Part shown: positions 43,355-53,010 of the stretch, one piece after another
Position numbering within the stretch: the stretch's first letter is position 1
How the letters are laid out: each line of letters starts with the position of its first letter
Assembly: GCA_036524855.1 (NCBI GenBank)
Contig: DATDBL010000130.1
Location: forward strand, 79,468-143,467
Reading direction: 5' to 3'
DNA from: Aldersonia sp036524855
GTDB taxonomy: Bacteria > Actinomycetota > Actinomycetes > Mycobacteriales > Mycobacteriaceae
DNA: 64,000 nt
Translations under genes and position numbers: made by a program
Notes under the pieces: model-generated
Told to the model about the DNA's origin: nothing
What the model saw: the letters and a program-made list of their open reading frames with translations, nothing else
Databases searched by the model: none

Positions 43355-43545
43355 TCAGTCGAGCACGATCGCGAGCTTGTCGGTGCGGGCGACGCCGGTG
43401 ACCTCGGCGCCGAGGGCCTTCGCGATCTGGACCACGTAGCTGCCGACGCCGCCGGTGGCGCCGTGCACGAGGACCCGCTGGACGGATTCGAGCCGTCCAG
43501 CGTCAGGCACAGCCTGCCGCGACGTCGATGGCGGTGAGGGCGCGG
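43355..43545 (-). pseudogene. Remnant of a quinone oxidoreductase (MDR family)
   Basis: The last 48 codons read AGRLESVQRVLVHGATGGVG then SYVVQIAKALGAEVTGVART and DKLAIVLD, the start of the Rossmann fold of a zinc-free MDR oxidoreductase (GxGxxG-like GATGGVG). Just upstream, in another frame, ALTAIDVAAGC matches the preceding part. Everything else is missing and the piece ends abruptly. It sits between convergent eccB and mycP and is a fossil insertion. Confidence 0.65.
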
Positions 43546-43562
43546 ATCGTGATGTTGCCGGG

Positions 43563-44990
43563 CTACGACTTCGGCGACGAGTTCGAGTTCGGACCAGACC
43601 TGATTCTCGACGGACTCGCGGCACGGCTGGCGGCGTACCGACCCCCCGCGCGCGACGCTGCCCAACCGAGTAGCAGGACGATCGCGACCGCGCCGGTGCC
43701 GGCGAGAGCCAGGTCGCGGGCACGGTGGTCGGGCTCGTCCGGGGCGGCGGCGGGCGGCAGCGCGACGGACTGGGCTCGGATGGATTGTTTTGTGGGAGGT
43801 GCTGGTTCGTCGACGGCGGTGAGGGCGGCGTACGGGTCGACGACTCCGAAGCCGACGATCGGGTTCCAACCCTCGGCGGGCGCGTGCGCGCTCGCCTCGA
43901 TCCGGGCGATCACCTGCGCGGCGCTCAGGTGCGGGAACCGGGCACGGATCAGCGCGGCGGTGCCCGCGACGAACGGTGCAGCGAAGCTCGTGCCGCGGAT
44001 CGGCACGATGGCGCCGTCGCCGTCGAGGGTCCCCGCGGTGAGGCCGGTGCCGCGGGGATCCAGGGACACGATGTCCTCGCCGGGCGCCGCCACGTCGACC
44101 CATGGTCCCGCGACCGTGAACGCCGACGGCGCGCCGGACGCATCGACCGATCCGACGGTGAGCACGTAGTCGTCGTACCAGCCCGGGGACACCACGGTGC
44201 GCACGCCGTCCCACAGGTCGGCACCCGGATTCAGCGGATCCGCAGCGGGATTCGGGGTGTCGCAGCGGTCGGTGTTGCCCGCCGCGGCGACGACGACCAC
44301 GTCGCGGACGACCGCCGCGTACTGCACTGCGGCGCCGAGGGCGGCGTCGTTCATCGCGACCGTCGAGCAGGCGACCTCGGATATGTTGATCACCGAGGCC
44401 CCATGGTCGGCGGCGAAGCGCACGGCCGCGGCCATCGTGTCCACGTCGCCGTAGCCGTCGGCGACGTCCTCGGGGCGCTGCTGCGCGGACCGGCCCGCGA
44501 CCTGCCAGGCGTTGCTGGACTGGCGCAGGCTCAGGATCCGGGCGTCCGGTGCCACACCGGTGAAACCGCCTGTCCGGCTCGGCTGGGCGGCGATGATGCC
44601 GGCAACGAGCGTGCCGTGCGCGTCGCAGTCGTCGGTGCCGTCGCCCGAGCCGACGTAGTCGCCGCCGGCGATCAGGCCGGGCAGGCGGGAATGGTGTGCG
44701 ACACCGGTGTCGATGACGGCGACGGTTTGCCCCGCTCCCCTGGTGAACTGCCACGCCGCGTCGACGTCCAGGCGGTGCGGGTCGGTCGCGTGCGTGTCGG
44801 CGGCGTGCGTGTCGTCGACGGTCGGGGCGGTGGGCGTGCACAGGTTGCGCTGCTCGGTGGGTTCCGGCGGCGCGGGCGCCGCTGCGGCGGGCAGTCGCGC
44901 CGGGTCGATATCCGGACGACCCTGCGCCGCACTTGTTCCTGCCCCGAGCACGGTAGCCAGCGCGAGTGTCGCGGCGAGTGCTGTTCTCAC
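43563..44990 (-). CDS. mycP: Mycosin, membrane-anchored subtilisin-like protease
   Basis: A 475-residue S8 peptidase with a GTG start overlapping the eccD stop, and a signal peptide (VRTALAATLALATVLGAGTS). The catalytic triad is visible: Asp in VAVIDTGVAHH, His in DCDAHGTLVAGIIAAQ and Ser in IRGTSFAAPFVAGTAALI, with oxyanion Asn in VVAAAGNTDRC. A C-terminal membrane helix (LALAGTGAVAIVLLLGWAAS) anchors it. Mycosins stabilise the ESX complex. The final 20 residues (RIRSGPNSNSSPKS) run into the neighbouring remnant and may be non-native. Confidence 0.92.
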   Translation of the reverse strand: MRTALAATLALATVLGAGTSAAQGRPDIDPARLPAAAAPAPPEPTEQRNLCTPTAPTVDDTHAADTHATDPHRLDVDAAWQFTRGAGQTVAVIDTGVAHHSRLPGLIAGGDYVGSGDGTDDCDAHGTLVAGIIAAQPSRTGGFTGVAPDARILSLRQSSNAWQVAGRSAQQRPEDVADGYGDVDTMAAAVRFAADHGASVINISEVACSTVAMNDAALGAAVQYAAVVRDVVVVAAAGNTDRCDTPNPAADPLNPGADLWDGVRTVVSPGWYDDYVLTVGSVDASGAPSAFTVAGPWVDVAAPGEDIVSLDPRGTGLTAGTLDGDGAIVPIRGTSFAAPFVAGTAALIRARFPHLSAAQVIARIEASAHAPAEGWNPIVGFGVVDPYAALTAVDEPAPPTKQSIRAQSVALPPAAAPDEPDHRARDLALAGTGAVAIVLLLGWAASRAGGRYAASRAASPSRIRSGPNSNSSPKS

Positions 44991-46390
44991 AGGCCGCGGA
45001 TGAGAGCGAACAACCCGGTGGCCCAGCATGCGAGGGGGACGATCGCCGCGGCGCAGGCATATTCGGCGAGTTCGACGGCGCGGCGCAGTGGCGGGGTGAA
45101 CGTCCGAGTGGGGGCGAGGAACCCGCACGCGAGGGCGGCGGCGGCGAGCGTGGTTGCGGCCGCGAAGCTTACCCATGGAGTGAACATGAACATTCCGACC
45201 AGCAGGATCACCGTGCCGCCCGTCAGCAGGACGATGACGTGTTCGGCGGCGGCGTAGCCGCGGCCGCGGAACATCAGGGTTGCCGCGCACGCGAGCGCGA
45301 GCAGGATTGTCGGCCAGTCGGTTCCGGCGCTAATGGCAATGGCGCCGAGCGCTCCGGCGGTCGCGACGAGCGCCGACGCCGCCAACAGGCCGGTGAGGTA
45401 GCGCCGCGCCGCGCCGGCGCGATGTGCGAGTTCGGCCGGACCGGGATCGACGTCGTCGGGTTGTCGCCCGGGCGTGGGCACCGGGGGCAGCGGGATCTTC
45501 GCGAGCAGGATCGCGAGGCGCGGGGCGGCGGCGAGCAGCGCCATCGCCGCGGTCGCTGCGGCCGCACCCAGGGTTCGCGTCGACAGGTCGGTGAGCACAC
45601 CCGCGAGTTCGATCGGTACGAGCAACCCGGCAGCCGCGATGACGGCCGTGAACACCCGGCGGCCTTCACCGGCGAACCTTAGGCCGGTGGCCGCCGCAGC
45701 GGCACCGGTCGATGTCCCGAGCAGGGCCTGCGCCCAGGGTGCGGAACCGGGCACCACCAACACCCCGGCGGCGATCGCGGGTGCGAGCGCGCAGCCGCAC
45801 AGGGTGAGCGCGGCGAAGCGGTCGTCGTAGATCCGGGCGGCGGTGATGCCCGCGGCAAGGAACAGGGTCGCGACGGCGAACGCGGCCACCGCACCGAGAA
45901 CGTCGCCGGTGTCTGTGATCAGTGCCGACGCACCGACCGCCGTCGCGACGAGTGCCACGGCGGCGGCGGTGCGGCGCGCGGCGATCGGCGTCCACGACCT
46001 CGCGCCGACGTCCACGGCGACCGCTGCGACGACGTCGTCGAACAACGGTGGCGGTGCCGCCTCGTCGGCGGCGGTGAGCAGCAGCAGGTCGCCGTCGCGG
46101 ACGTCGTGGTCGAGCAGCGTCGACGCCGGATCGAGTCGTTGCTGCCCGACCCGGGACAACGCCCAAACGTGCGGCACCGGTTCGGGTGCGTCGCCCTGGT
46201 TGTGTGCGGCGATCAGGTCGACCACACCCGGCACGAGCAGCGCGATCGGAACTTCGGCCGGCAGCGCAAGATCCACCTGGTTGTGCCCGGCCGCAACCGT
46301 CACTCGACACCAACTCGCTCCGTCCGATTTCGGGCCGGTGCTCGCACTCGGCCGCAGTTCCGGCGCACGCGCCGTTGTCGTTTCTCCCAC
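44987..46390 (-). CDS. eccD: Type VII secretion membrane protein EccD
   Basis: A 467-residue protein. The N-terminal ubiquitin-like domain (CRVTVAAGHNQVDLALPAEV, then LDHDVRDGDLLLLT) is followed by a cytoplasmic linker and about eleven membrane helices up to ACAAAIVPLACWATGLFALI. This is the EccD layout, the main membrane scaffold of ESX. I take the GTG at 46390 (VGETTTARAPELRPSAST) because GGGGGGAA lies just upstream; a longer open frame reaches 46591. It is translationally coupled to mycP. Confidence 0.88.
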   Translation of the reverse strand: MGETTTARAPELRPSASTGPKSDGASWCRVTVAAGHNQVDLALPAEVPIALLVPGVVDLIAAHNQGDAPEPVPHVWALSRVGQQRLDPASTLLDHDVRDGDLLLLTAADEAAPPPLFDDVVAAVAVDVGARSWTPIAARRTAAAVALVATAVGASALITDTGDVLGAVAAFAVATLFLAAGITAARIYDDRFAALTLCGCALAPAIAAGVLVVPGSAPWAQALLGTSTGAAAAATGLRFAGEGRRVFTAVIAAAGLLVPIELAGVLTDLSTRTLGAAAATAAMALLAAAPRLAILLAKIPLPPVPTPGRQPDDVDPGPAELAHRAGAARRYLTGLLAASALVATAGALGAIAISAGTDWPTILLALACAATLMFRGRGYAAAEHVIVLLTGGTVILLVGMFMFTPWVSFAAATTLAAAALACGFLAPTRTFTPPLRRAVELAEYACAAAIVPLACWATGLFALIRGL

Positions 46391-46516
46391 GATTCCCCCC
46401 CGAATCGACACGCGGATCCGATCCCCCGGCCGGATTGCGGCGTGAAGTTGCGGGAACTGTACGGGATCGGGCTGCGTCTGTGTCAACTGAAGGCATCGAC
46501 CAGGGAGTTGAATGCA

Positions 46517-49500
46517 ATGACGACCGTCCGGTTCGCGCAGAAGCCGCGGCGCGAGGTACCGCGCACGCCGGGCGGTGAGGTGAGCCTGCAAACACCGCCG
46601 GCGATTCCGCGGGTGGTGCCCACCAACCCGGTGGTCAAGCTGCTTCCGGTGGTGATGGTGGTCGCGATGGTCGGCATGCTCGCGCTGCTGATCACCTCCG
46701 GCGGGTTCGGCTCCAACCCGATGAGCCTGCTGTTCCCGGCGATGATGGTGGTGTCCATGCTCGGGCTGTTCCTCGGTCAGGGCCGCTCGACTGGGCCCCG
46801 GGCCGCGGAGATCGACGAGGACCGCACCGATTATCTGCGCTATCTCGACAACCTACGCGACGAGGTGCACGTCACCGCCGATGCGCAACGCACGGCGCTG
46901 CAGTGGAGCCACCCCGATCCGCTGGGGCTGTGGACGCTCGCGGGCAGTTCCCGGATGTGGGAACGTCACGTCGGCGATCCGGACCACTGCCACGTCCGGG
47001 TCGGGCGCGGGGCGCAGCGCCTTGCGACCCGGCTGATCACCCCGGAAACCGGCCCGGTCGACGAACTCGAACCCGTGGCGGCGCTGTCGCTGCGCCGGTT
47101 CGTGCGGACGCACTCCGTAGTGGCGGACCTGCCGACCGCAGTGTCGCTGCGCGGGTTCGCGGCGGTCGCGTTCGAGGGCGACCATGCCGCCGCTCGCGCG
47201 CTGGTGCGGTCGATGCTGCTGCAGTTGTGCACCTTTCACGGCCCGGATCTGGTGCTGGTGGCCGTCTTGTGCGATCCCGGGACCGCGTCCGAGTGGGAGT
47301 GGGTCAAGTGGCTGCCGCACACCCAGCACCCGGACCGCCGCGACGGCGTCGGGTCCGAGCGGATGTGCTACCGGTCGGTGGCCGAACTCGACGCCGCGCT
47401 GCGGCCGTTGCTCGGTGCTCGCGCCGGGTTCACGCGCAGCACCCCGGCGCAGACGGGGGTTGCTCAGGTGGTAATCGTGGTGGACGGCGGACTGCGCGAG
47501 GGTGGTGGCGGTGCGCACGTGCTGGGCGAGGGCGGTATCGATTCGGTGACCTTGCTGGATCTGTGTGGGTTCGCGCCGCGTCTCGCCGCCGGGCGCGGCC
47601 TGCAACTCGTCGTCGACGCCGACGACCTCGGCGCGCGCAGCGGGGTCGGTATCGAACGGTTCGCCCGCCCCGATGCGGTGAGCGTGTCGGAGGCGACGCG
47701 GACGGCGCGCCGGCTTGCGCCCTATCGGATGCCCGATTCGGGACCCGACGATCGGGGTGAGGTCGGCGCGGCGTCGTGGGCGGCGTTGGCGGGCGTCGGG
47801 GATGTGGGAACGTTCAGTCCCGCGCGGACGTGGCGACCTCGCTACGGCCGCGACCGCCTACGGGTGCCGTTCGGGGTCGGCGCGGACGGAACACCGGTCG
47901 AGTTGGACCTCAAGGAAGCGGCCGAGGGTGGAATGGGGCCGCACGGGTTGTGCATCGGCGCGACCGGATCGGGAAAGTCCGAGCTGCTGCGGACCATCGT
48001 GCTCGGCCTCGTCGCGACCCACTCGCCCGATCAGCTCAACCTCGTGCTCGTCGACTTCAAAGGTGGTGCGACGTTTCTCGGATTGGAGGGCATCAATCAC
48101 GTCTCTGCGGTGATCACCAATCTCGAACAGGAGACCGCGCTCGTCGACCGGATGCGCGACGCACTCGCCGGCGAGATGCACCGCCGCCAGGAGGTGTTGC
48201 GCGCCGCCGGCAACTTCGCCAACGTCGGTGACTACGAGAAGGCCCGTGCGGCGGGCGCCGACCTCGACCCGCTGCCCGCGCTGTTCATCGTGATCGACGA
48301 GTTCAGCGAACTACTCAGCCAACAACCAGAATTCGCCGAACTTTTCGTCGCGATCGGCCGGCTCGGGCGATCGCTGCATATCCACTTGCTGCTGGCCAGC
48401 CAGCGCCTCGACGAGGGTAAGCTGCGCGGCCTCGACTCCCATCTGTCATATCGGATCGGGTTGAAAACCTTCTCGGCCAACGAGTCCCGTACAGTGCTCG
48501 GTGTTCCAGACGCTTACCACCTGCCGGCCGCACCCGGTGCGGGATACCTGAAATCCGATGCCGCCCAGTTGGAGCGGTTCCAGGGTGCGTATGTGTCGGG
48601 TCCGCACCTCGGCGCACGCGCCGGTTCCGGGGTTGCGACCGCGGCGCCGGCGGTGGTGCGGCCGCGGCTGTTCACAGCGGCGAGTGTGCCGGCCGAGCAG
48701 GGTGTCCCGGTGGAGGTGGCGGTGCCGGTGTCGTCGGAGTCGGAGTCGGAGGGCGCGCGGTCGACGCTCGCGGTCCTCGTCGCGCGGATGCGGGGACACG
48801 GCGCGCCGGCACACGAGATATGGTTACCGACGTTGGCGACATCGCCGACGCTGGACTCGTTGTTGCCGGAGTCGGTTTCCGTGCTGCGCGCGCCGGTCGC
48901 CGTCGTCGACCGGCCTTTCGATCAACGTCGCGACCGGTTGTTCATCGACCTGGCCGGCGCGGCGGGCAACGTCGCGATCGTCGGTGGCCCGCAGTCTGGC
49001 AAGTCGACGGCGCTGCGCACGCTGATAATGTCGATGGCGGCTTCGCACAGCCCATCTCAGGTTCAGTTCTACCTGCTCGATTTCGGTGGCGGCACCCTGG
49101 CCGGCCTTGCGGGGTTGCCGCACGTCGGGTCGGTGGCGAACCGCCTCGACGGGGATCGGGTGCGGCGCACGGTGGCCGAGATGACGGGCATCGTCCGGGC
49201 CCGCGAGCAGCGCTTCCGCGAACTCGGGATCGAGTCGATGGCGCAGTTCCGGCGTCGGGTCGACCCCGTCGACCGGCATGGCGACGTGTTCCTTGTGATC
49301 GACGGATTCGCCAGCATCCGACAGGATTTCGAGGCACTCGAGCAGCAGATCGCCAACCTCGCCACGCAGGGCCTGTCCTACGGCGTGCACGTGATCCTGT
49401 CGGCCGGGCGCTGGGGCGAGTTGCGGCCCGCGCTGAAGGATCAACTCGGCACCCGGATCGAGTTGCGACTCGGCGACCCCGCCGATTCGGATCTCGGTCG

Positions 49501-50449
49501 CCGGTTGGCGGTCGCCGTTCCCGAGGGGATGCCCGGTCGCGGTATGACCCGCGAGGGACTGCATTTGCTCGTCGCCCTGCCGCGACTCGACGGTGTGACC
49601 GATCCTCGCGACCTCGCTGACGGGGTGGCCGGTGCGGTGCAGACGATCGCCGCGGCGGCGGCGCGCCCGCCGGCGCCACCGGTGCGGATGCTGCCCGACC
49701 GTCTCGACCGCACCGACCTGCTGCGGAGCGCGGCGTGGCCGGCCGGTGACGGACCGTGTTCGCGGATCCCGATCGGCATCGACGAGTCCGAACTCACTCC
49801 GGCGTATCTGGACTTCGCCGAACAGCCGCACCTGCTGGTGTTCGGCGACAGCGAATGCGGCAAGACCACGCTGCTGCGCGGCATCTGCGCCGGCGTCATG
49901 GCCGCGAACACACCGCAGCAGGCGAAGATCATCGTCGGCGATTACCGGCGCACCATGCTCGGAGTCGTCGACACGCGTCACCTCGCGAGCTACGCGCCGA
50001 CCGCGGATCGACTCGCCGAGAACATGACCGACCTCGCGGAGCTGTTGCGGACGCGGCTGCCGCACCCGGACGTGACCCAGCAGCAGTTACGGGACCGGTC
50101 GTGGTGGACCGGTCCCGAGATCTATGTCGTAGTGGACGATTACGACCTCGTGTCCGGCGCGTCCGGCACACCGCTCGCCCCGCTGCTCGAGTTCGTGGCG
50201 CAGTCGAAGGACATCGGGCTGCACCTGATCGTCGCCCGGCGCGTCGGCGGGGCCGCCCGGTCCCTGTACGAGCCGGTGATCGCGCGGATGCGGGACGTGT
50301 CGTGTGCCGGGCTCGTGATGAGCGGCAGCCGCGACGAAGGCAACCTGCTCGGCACCACCCGTGCGCAACCGATGCCGCCTGGACGCGGGACGCTCGTCAC
50401 CCGCGCCGGGGCGACAATGATCCAGACCGCATGGCTGCCACCGCTGTAG
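46517..50449 (+). CDS. eccC: Type VII secretion ATPase EccC
   Basis: A 1310-residue motor. Two membrane helices near residues 38-80 (VKLLPVVMVVAMVGMLALLI) are followed by a DUF domain and three FtsK/SpoIIIE ATPase domains. Their Walker A motifs are GATGSGKSE (about 481), GGPQSGKST (about 823) and GDSECGKTT (about 1110). Walker B motifs are FIVIDEFSELL, FLVIDGF and YVVVDDYD; only the first has the full DE pair, as expected for the active domain. EccC recognises WXG100 substrates. The EccCa and EccCb halves are fused, as in ESX-4 loci. Confidence 0.95.
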   Translation: MTTVRFAQKPRREVPRTPGGEVSLQTPPAIPRVVPTNPVVKLLPVVMVVAMVGMLALLITSGGFGSNPMSLLFPAMMVVSMLGLFLGQGRSTGPRAAEIDEDRTDYLRYLDNLRDEVHVTADAQRTALQWSHPDPLGLWTLAGSSRMWERHVGDPDHCHVRVGRGAQRLATRLITPETGPVDELEPVAALSLRRFVRTHSVVADLPTAVSLRGFAAVAFEGDHAAARALVRSMLLQLCTFHGPDLVLVAVLCDPGTASEWEWVKWLPHTQHPDRRDGVGSERMCYRSVAELDAALRPLLGARAGFTRSTPAQTGVAQVVIVVDGGLREGGGGAHVLGEGGIDSVTLLDLCGFAPRLAAGRGLQLVVDADDLGARSGVGIERFARPDAVSVSEATRTARRLAPYRMPDSGPDDRGEVGAASWAALAGVGDVGTFSPARTWRPRYGRDRLRVPFGVGADGTPVELDLKEAAEGGMGPHGLCIGATGSGKSELLRTIVLGLVATHSPDQLNLVLVDFKGGATFLGLEGINHVSAVITNLEQETALVDRMRDALAGEMHRRQEVLRAAGNFANVGDYEKARAAGADLDPLPALFIVIDEFSELLSQQPEFAELFVAIGRLGRSLHIHLLLASQRLDEGKLRGLDSHLSYRIGLKTFSANESRTVLGVPDAYHLPAAPGAGYLKSDAAQLERFQGAYVSGPHLGARAGSGVATAAPAVVRPRLFTAASVPAEQGVPVEVAVPVSSESESEGARSTLAVLVARMRGHGAPAHEIWLPTLATSPTLDSLLPESVSVLRAPVAVVDRPFDQRRDRLFIDLAGAAGNVAIVGGPQSGKSTALRTLIMSMAASHSPSQVQFYLLDFGGGTLAGLAGLPHVGSVANRLDGDRVRRTVAEMTGIVRAREQRFRELGIESMAQFRRRVDPVDRHGDVFLVIDGFASIRQDFEALEQQIANLATQGLSYGVHVILSAGRWGELRPALKDQLGTRIELRLGDPADSDLGRRLAVAVPEGMPGRGMTREGLHLLVALPRLDGVTDPRDLADGVAGAVQTIAAAAARPPAPPVRMLPDRLDRTDLLRSAAWPAGDGPCSRIPIGIDESELTPAYLDFAEQPHLLVFGDSECGKTTLLRGICAGVMAANTPQQAKIIVGDYRRTMLGVVDTRHLASYAPTADRLAENMTDLAELLRTRLPHPDVTQQQLRDRSWWTGPEIYVVVDDYDLVSGASGTPLAPLLEFVAQSKDIGLHLIVARRVGGAARSLYEPVIARMRDVSCAGLVMSGSRDEGNLLGTTRAQPMPPGRGTLVTRAGATMIQTAWLPPL

Positions 50450-51633
50450 CGACCCGGGTCGCGCTGTGCGTGACCGACGCCGGGGTGTGGGGCCAGGTCC
50501 GCGGCGGTCGTGCGGTGGGCAGAGGTCTTGCGGTGGACGGAGCCGCCGGGGTGCGGGAGATTCTGCGCGACCTCGGCTTGTTCGGTGCCCCGGTTGAGAT
50601 GGAGTGCGCGCTGCCGTCGCACTGGGGGCCGTTGCGGCGGCGGGCGTTCGAGGACCGGCTGCGCGAGGTTGCGGGGGAGGTGGCGGTCCGCCCGATCGCG
50701 GTCGCGGCAGCCGGGGCGCACGTCGACGGCGGTCTTCCGACCAGGCATATCGTCGTCGTCGAGGTCGCGGCTCAGGCGGCAACAGCGACGCTGGTCGGTG
50801 TGCGTCCCGACGCGAGTCGGATCGTCGGCTGCGAACACCGGGCGCGCGTCGGGGCGGGGGAGATCGTCGACGTGGTCCGCGGTCTCGTCGACGTCGTGCT
50901 CGGTGACCGGATGGTGGACGCGGTTCTCGTTGTTTCCGACGAGGGCATGTCCGAGGTGTTCGACGGGGTTGCCGGGCTGACGACTCCGGTGCATCGGGTC
51001 GATCCGGCCGCACTCGTGGCTGTGGTCGCCGGCGCGCAGCGCGCTGAACCCGCTGAGTCGGTGGAGTCCGTGGACGTGTGGCCGGCGCCTGTCGCCGGGG
51101 GTGGCTCGCGCAGGATCCGGTGGGTCGTGGCTGCCGCGGCTGCCGGCGTGGCCGCCGTGGTCGGCACCGCCCTGATCGTTCTGCCGCGGGATCGGGCACC
51201 GGAAGTGTTCGTACACGACCGGATTTCGTTCGAACTCCCGGCGCAGTGGCGGGTACGTGCGGGTTTCCCCGACCACTCCGGTCGGATCGAGTTGATCCCG
51301 GACGGGGGGACCGGAACGCGGATCGTGCTGATCAGCAACCCACTCGACGACGGGGTCGGCTATGGCGAGGTTGCCGATGCGTTGGCCGACCGGATCGCCG
51401 CGCGCGGCGTCGACGGCCCGTTCTCCGGGCTGACCGCCGACGTCGTGTTCGCCGGACGCCCCGGCCTGACGTATCACGAAGTGCCCGAGCCGGGTTCGGT
51501 GGTGGACTGGCACGTCACCGTCGACAGGTCACTGCAGGTGAGCATCGGCTGTCAGCGCCGCGCCGACGCCGAACCCGATGCGCTGAGTTCCGCATGCGAG
51601 CAGGTTGTCGGGTCGCTCTCGGTCACCGACTAG
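50431..51633 (+). CDS. Type VII secretion-associated protein, TIGR03931-like
   Basis: A 400-residue protein starting MAATAVATRVALCVTDAGVW, overlapping eccC by 19 nt. An N-terminal actin-like or regulatory region (to about residue 200) is followed by one membrane helix (RWVVAAAAAGVAAVVGTALI) and an exported C-terminal domain (FVHDRISFELPAQWRVRAGF, ending CEQVVGSLSVTD). Order and position match Rv3446c of mycobacterial ESX-4. Its function is not established; it may aid assembly. Confidence 0.8.
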   Translation: MAATAVATRVALCVTDAGVWGQVRGGRAVGRGLAVDGAAGVREILRDLGLFGAPVEMECALPSHWGPLRRRAFEDRLREVAGEVAVRPIAVAAAGAHVDGGLPTRHIVVVEVAAQAATATLVGVRPDASRIVGCEHRARVGAGEIVDVVRGLVDVVLGDRMVDAVLVVSDEGMSEVFDGVAGLTTPVHRVDPAALVAVVAGAQRAEPAESVESVDVWPAPVAGGGSRRIRWVVAAAAAGVAAVVGTALIVLPRDRAPEVFVHDRISFELPAQWRVRAGFPDHSGRIELIPDGGTGTRIVLISNPLDDGVGYGEVADALADRIAARGVDGPFSGLTADVVFAGRPGLTYHEVPEPGSVVDWHVTVDRSLQVSIGCQRRADAEPDALSSACEQVVGSLSVTD

Positions 51634-51699
51634 ATTCGATGAAGGGCAACGTGATCGTGGCGAGCGGGCCCCTGTACTCGCCCTGCCCTTCTGCGAAGA

Positions 51700-51720
51700 T
51701 CTACGGTAGACTTCTATATA
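51700..51720 (+). promoter_or_regulatory. Operator and -10 box of the RES/Xre module
   Basis: TCTACGGTAGA (51700-51710) is an 11-nt palindrome followed by TATATA (51715), a good -10 box about 40 nt before the antitoxin start. Overlap of a palindrome with a core promoter is the usual arrangement for autorepressed toxin-antitoxin operons. Confidence 0.45.
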
Positions 51721-51761
51721 GACGCGAGCGAGGGTGCCTGCCCGGGCACGGAGGAGGGGAC

Positions 51762-52376
51762 ATGGCGCACGAGACCGCGGGCTCGAGCTACGAGCCCGAT
51801 CCGCCACAACAGCTCAGCGGCGTGAGCGACCACGAGTTCATCGCCCGCATGCGAGCCGAGCTGTACAAAAGGCCGAGCATGCGACTGGTCGCCGACAGGG
51901 TCACCCACATCATGCTGGCCGGACGGATCGATCGAGACGACCCGATCCTCGAGCTCATCGAATCGGACGACATCCTCGACGAGAAGACGGTGCTGAGCGA
52001 CGCCGTCGAACGCATCCTGTCGTTCCCGCACCTTTCCGCCAAAGAGGTCGCCGACAACTACGACAAGAACTGGGCCAACCCCAGCGATGCACTGCGCAAA
52101 CTCAGCGCCAAAGGCGAGGTCATCGGACTCAAGCGGGCCGGGAAGTTCCGGTATCCGCAGTTCCAGTTCTCCCTGCCGGGCGAGGCGAATCAGGTAGTGC
52201 GGGAAGGAAACGTGGCTCTCGGCGCCCGGGACGACCCGTGGGGTGTCGCGTCGTGGTGGCTCTCGCCCAACCCGTCGACCGAAGACCGCAGGTCCCCGGT
52301 CCAACTGCTGGACGAGGGGTCCCTCGACTCCGTGCGCGCGCTGCTGCGAGCCGAGATCGCCGACGACATTGCCTAA
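51762..52376 (+). CDS. Xre/MbcA-like antitoxin of a RES toxin pair
   Basis: A 204-residue protein. The N-terminal half is helical (DHEFIARMRAELYKRPSMRL) and includes a helix-turn-helix-like stretch (HLSAKEVADNYDKNWANPSD ALRKLSAKGEV). The C-terminal half matches the toxin-binding domain of Xre/MbcA/ParS antitoxins: FQFSLPGEANQVVREGNVAL, WGVASWWLSPNPSTEDRRSP and LLDEGSLDSVRALLRAE. It would neutralise the RES toxin and repress the operon. GGAGGGG precedes the ATG, and the stop overlaps the next start. Confidence 0.8.
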   Translation: MAHETAGSSYEPDPPQQLSGVSDHEFIARMRAELYKRPSMRLVADRVTHIMLAGRIDRDDPILELIESDDILDEKTVLSDAVERILSFPHLSAKEVADNYDKNWANPSDALRKLSAKGEVIGLKRAGKFRYPQFQFSLPGEANQVVREGNVALGARDDPWGVASWWLSPNPSTEDRRSPVQLLDEGSLDSVRALLRAEIADDIA

Positions 52377-53010
52377 GCGCCCACCATCGGCCTCGGTGAC
52401 CGCGCACGTCGGGTCGCTCACCGCGGGAACCAAGCTCTGGCGCATCCACTCCGCCGACCCGAGCCGGGGCGCCCTGACCCTGAATCCGACCCCGGCGGGA
52501 GCGGGAGGCGGACGGTTCGACTCCTCCGACTGGACGTACCACTACAGCTATTTCGGGGAGGGCATCTCCACCTGCATAGCGGAGACCTACTGCCGGTCGC
52601 TGCCGTTGGATGATCACGTTCCGAGAATCCTGCGGAAGACCAAGCTGGCCGGTCGAGTCCTGTCCCAGGTCACCGTCATCGACGATGTCCCGGTCGCACT
52701 TGTGCACGGCTCGCATCTGGCGGCAATCGGTCAGGACACCTGGCTGACGAAATGCGACCCCGTCGACTACCGGACCACTCGGGACTGGGCAGCATCCATC
52801 CTGCACGGGACCGACGGGGTTCTCGGTATCAACTACCGCGCACGCAACGACGAGGACAGATTCTCCGTCGTCATGACCATCAAACCCGATGCCGGCGTGG
52901 GACTGCACGATCTGATGGCCGTGTCCCAGGGCCCGATCGTGCTACATGACCGAGCCGGGTTGGAGCTGGTCAGATCCCATCTCGCGGCATACAACGCGAC
53001 AGTCATCTAA
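52369..53010 (+). CDS. RES-domain toxin (NAD+-consuming)
   Basis: A 213-residue protein with the RES pattern: Arg in GTKLWRIHSADPSRGALTLN, a Glu in YFGEGISTCIAETYCRSLPL, and a later Ser-containing C-terminal region (HDLMAVSQGPIVLHDRAGLE). GGGRFDSSDWTYHYSYFGEG gives the GRF/Y-x-Y core. RES toxins degrade NAD+. I use the TTG at 52369, overlapping the antitoxin stop; a GTG at 52396 is also possible. It sits between the ESX core and the esx genes. Confidence 0.85.
   Translation: MPKRPPSASVTAHVGSLTAGTKLWRIHSADPSRGALTLNPTPAGAGGGRFDSSDWTYHYSYFGEGISTCIAETYCRSLPLDDHVPRILRKTKLAGRVLSQVTVIDDVPVALVHGSHLAAIGQDTWLTKCDPVDYRTTRDWAASILHGTDGVLGINYRARNDEDRFSVVMTIKPDAGVGLHDLMAVSQGPIVLHDRAGLELVRSHLAAYNATVI

Noticed and set aside
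46391..46591. A longer EccD start at 46591
   Set aside because: The extra 67 residues have no similarity to the EccD N-terminal domain and would overlap the 5' end of divergent eccC. The GTG at 46390 has a G-rich ribosome binding site.
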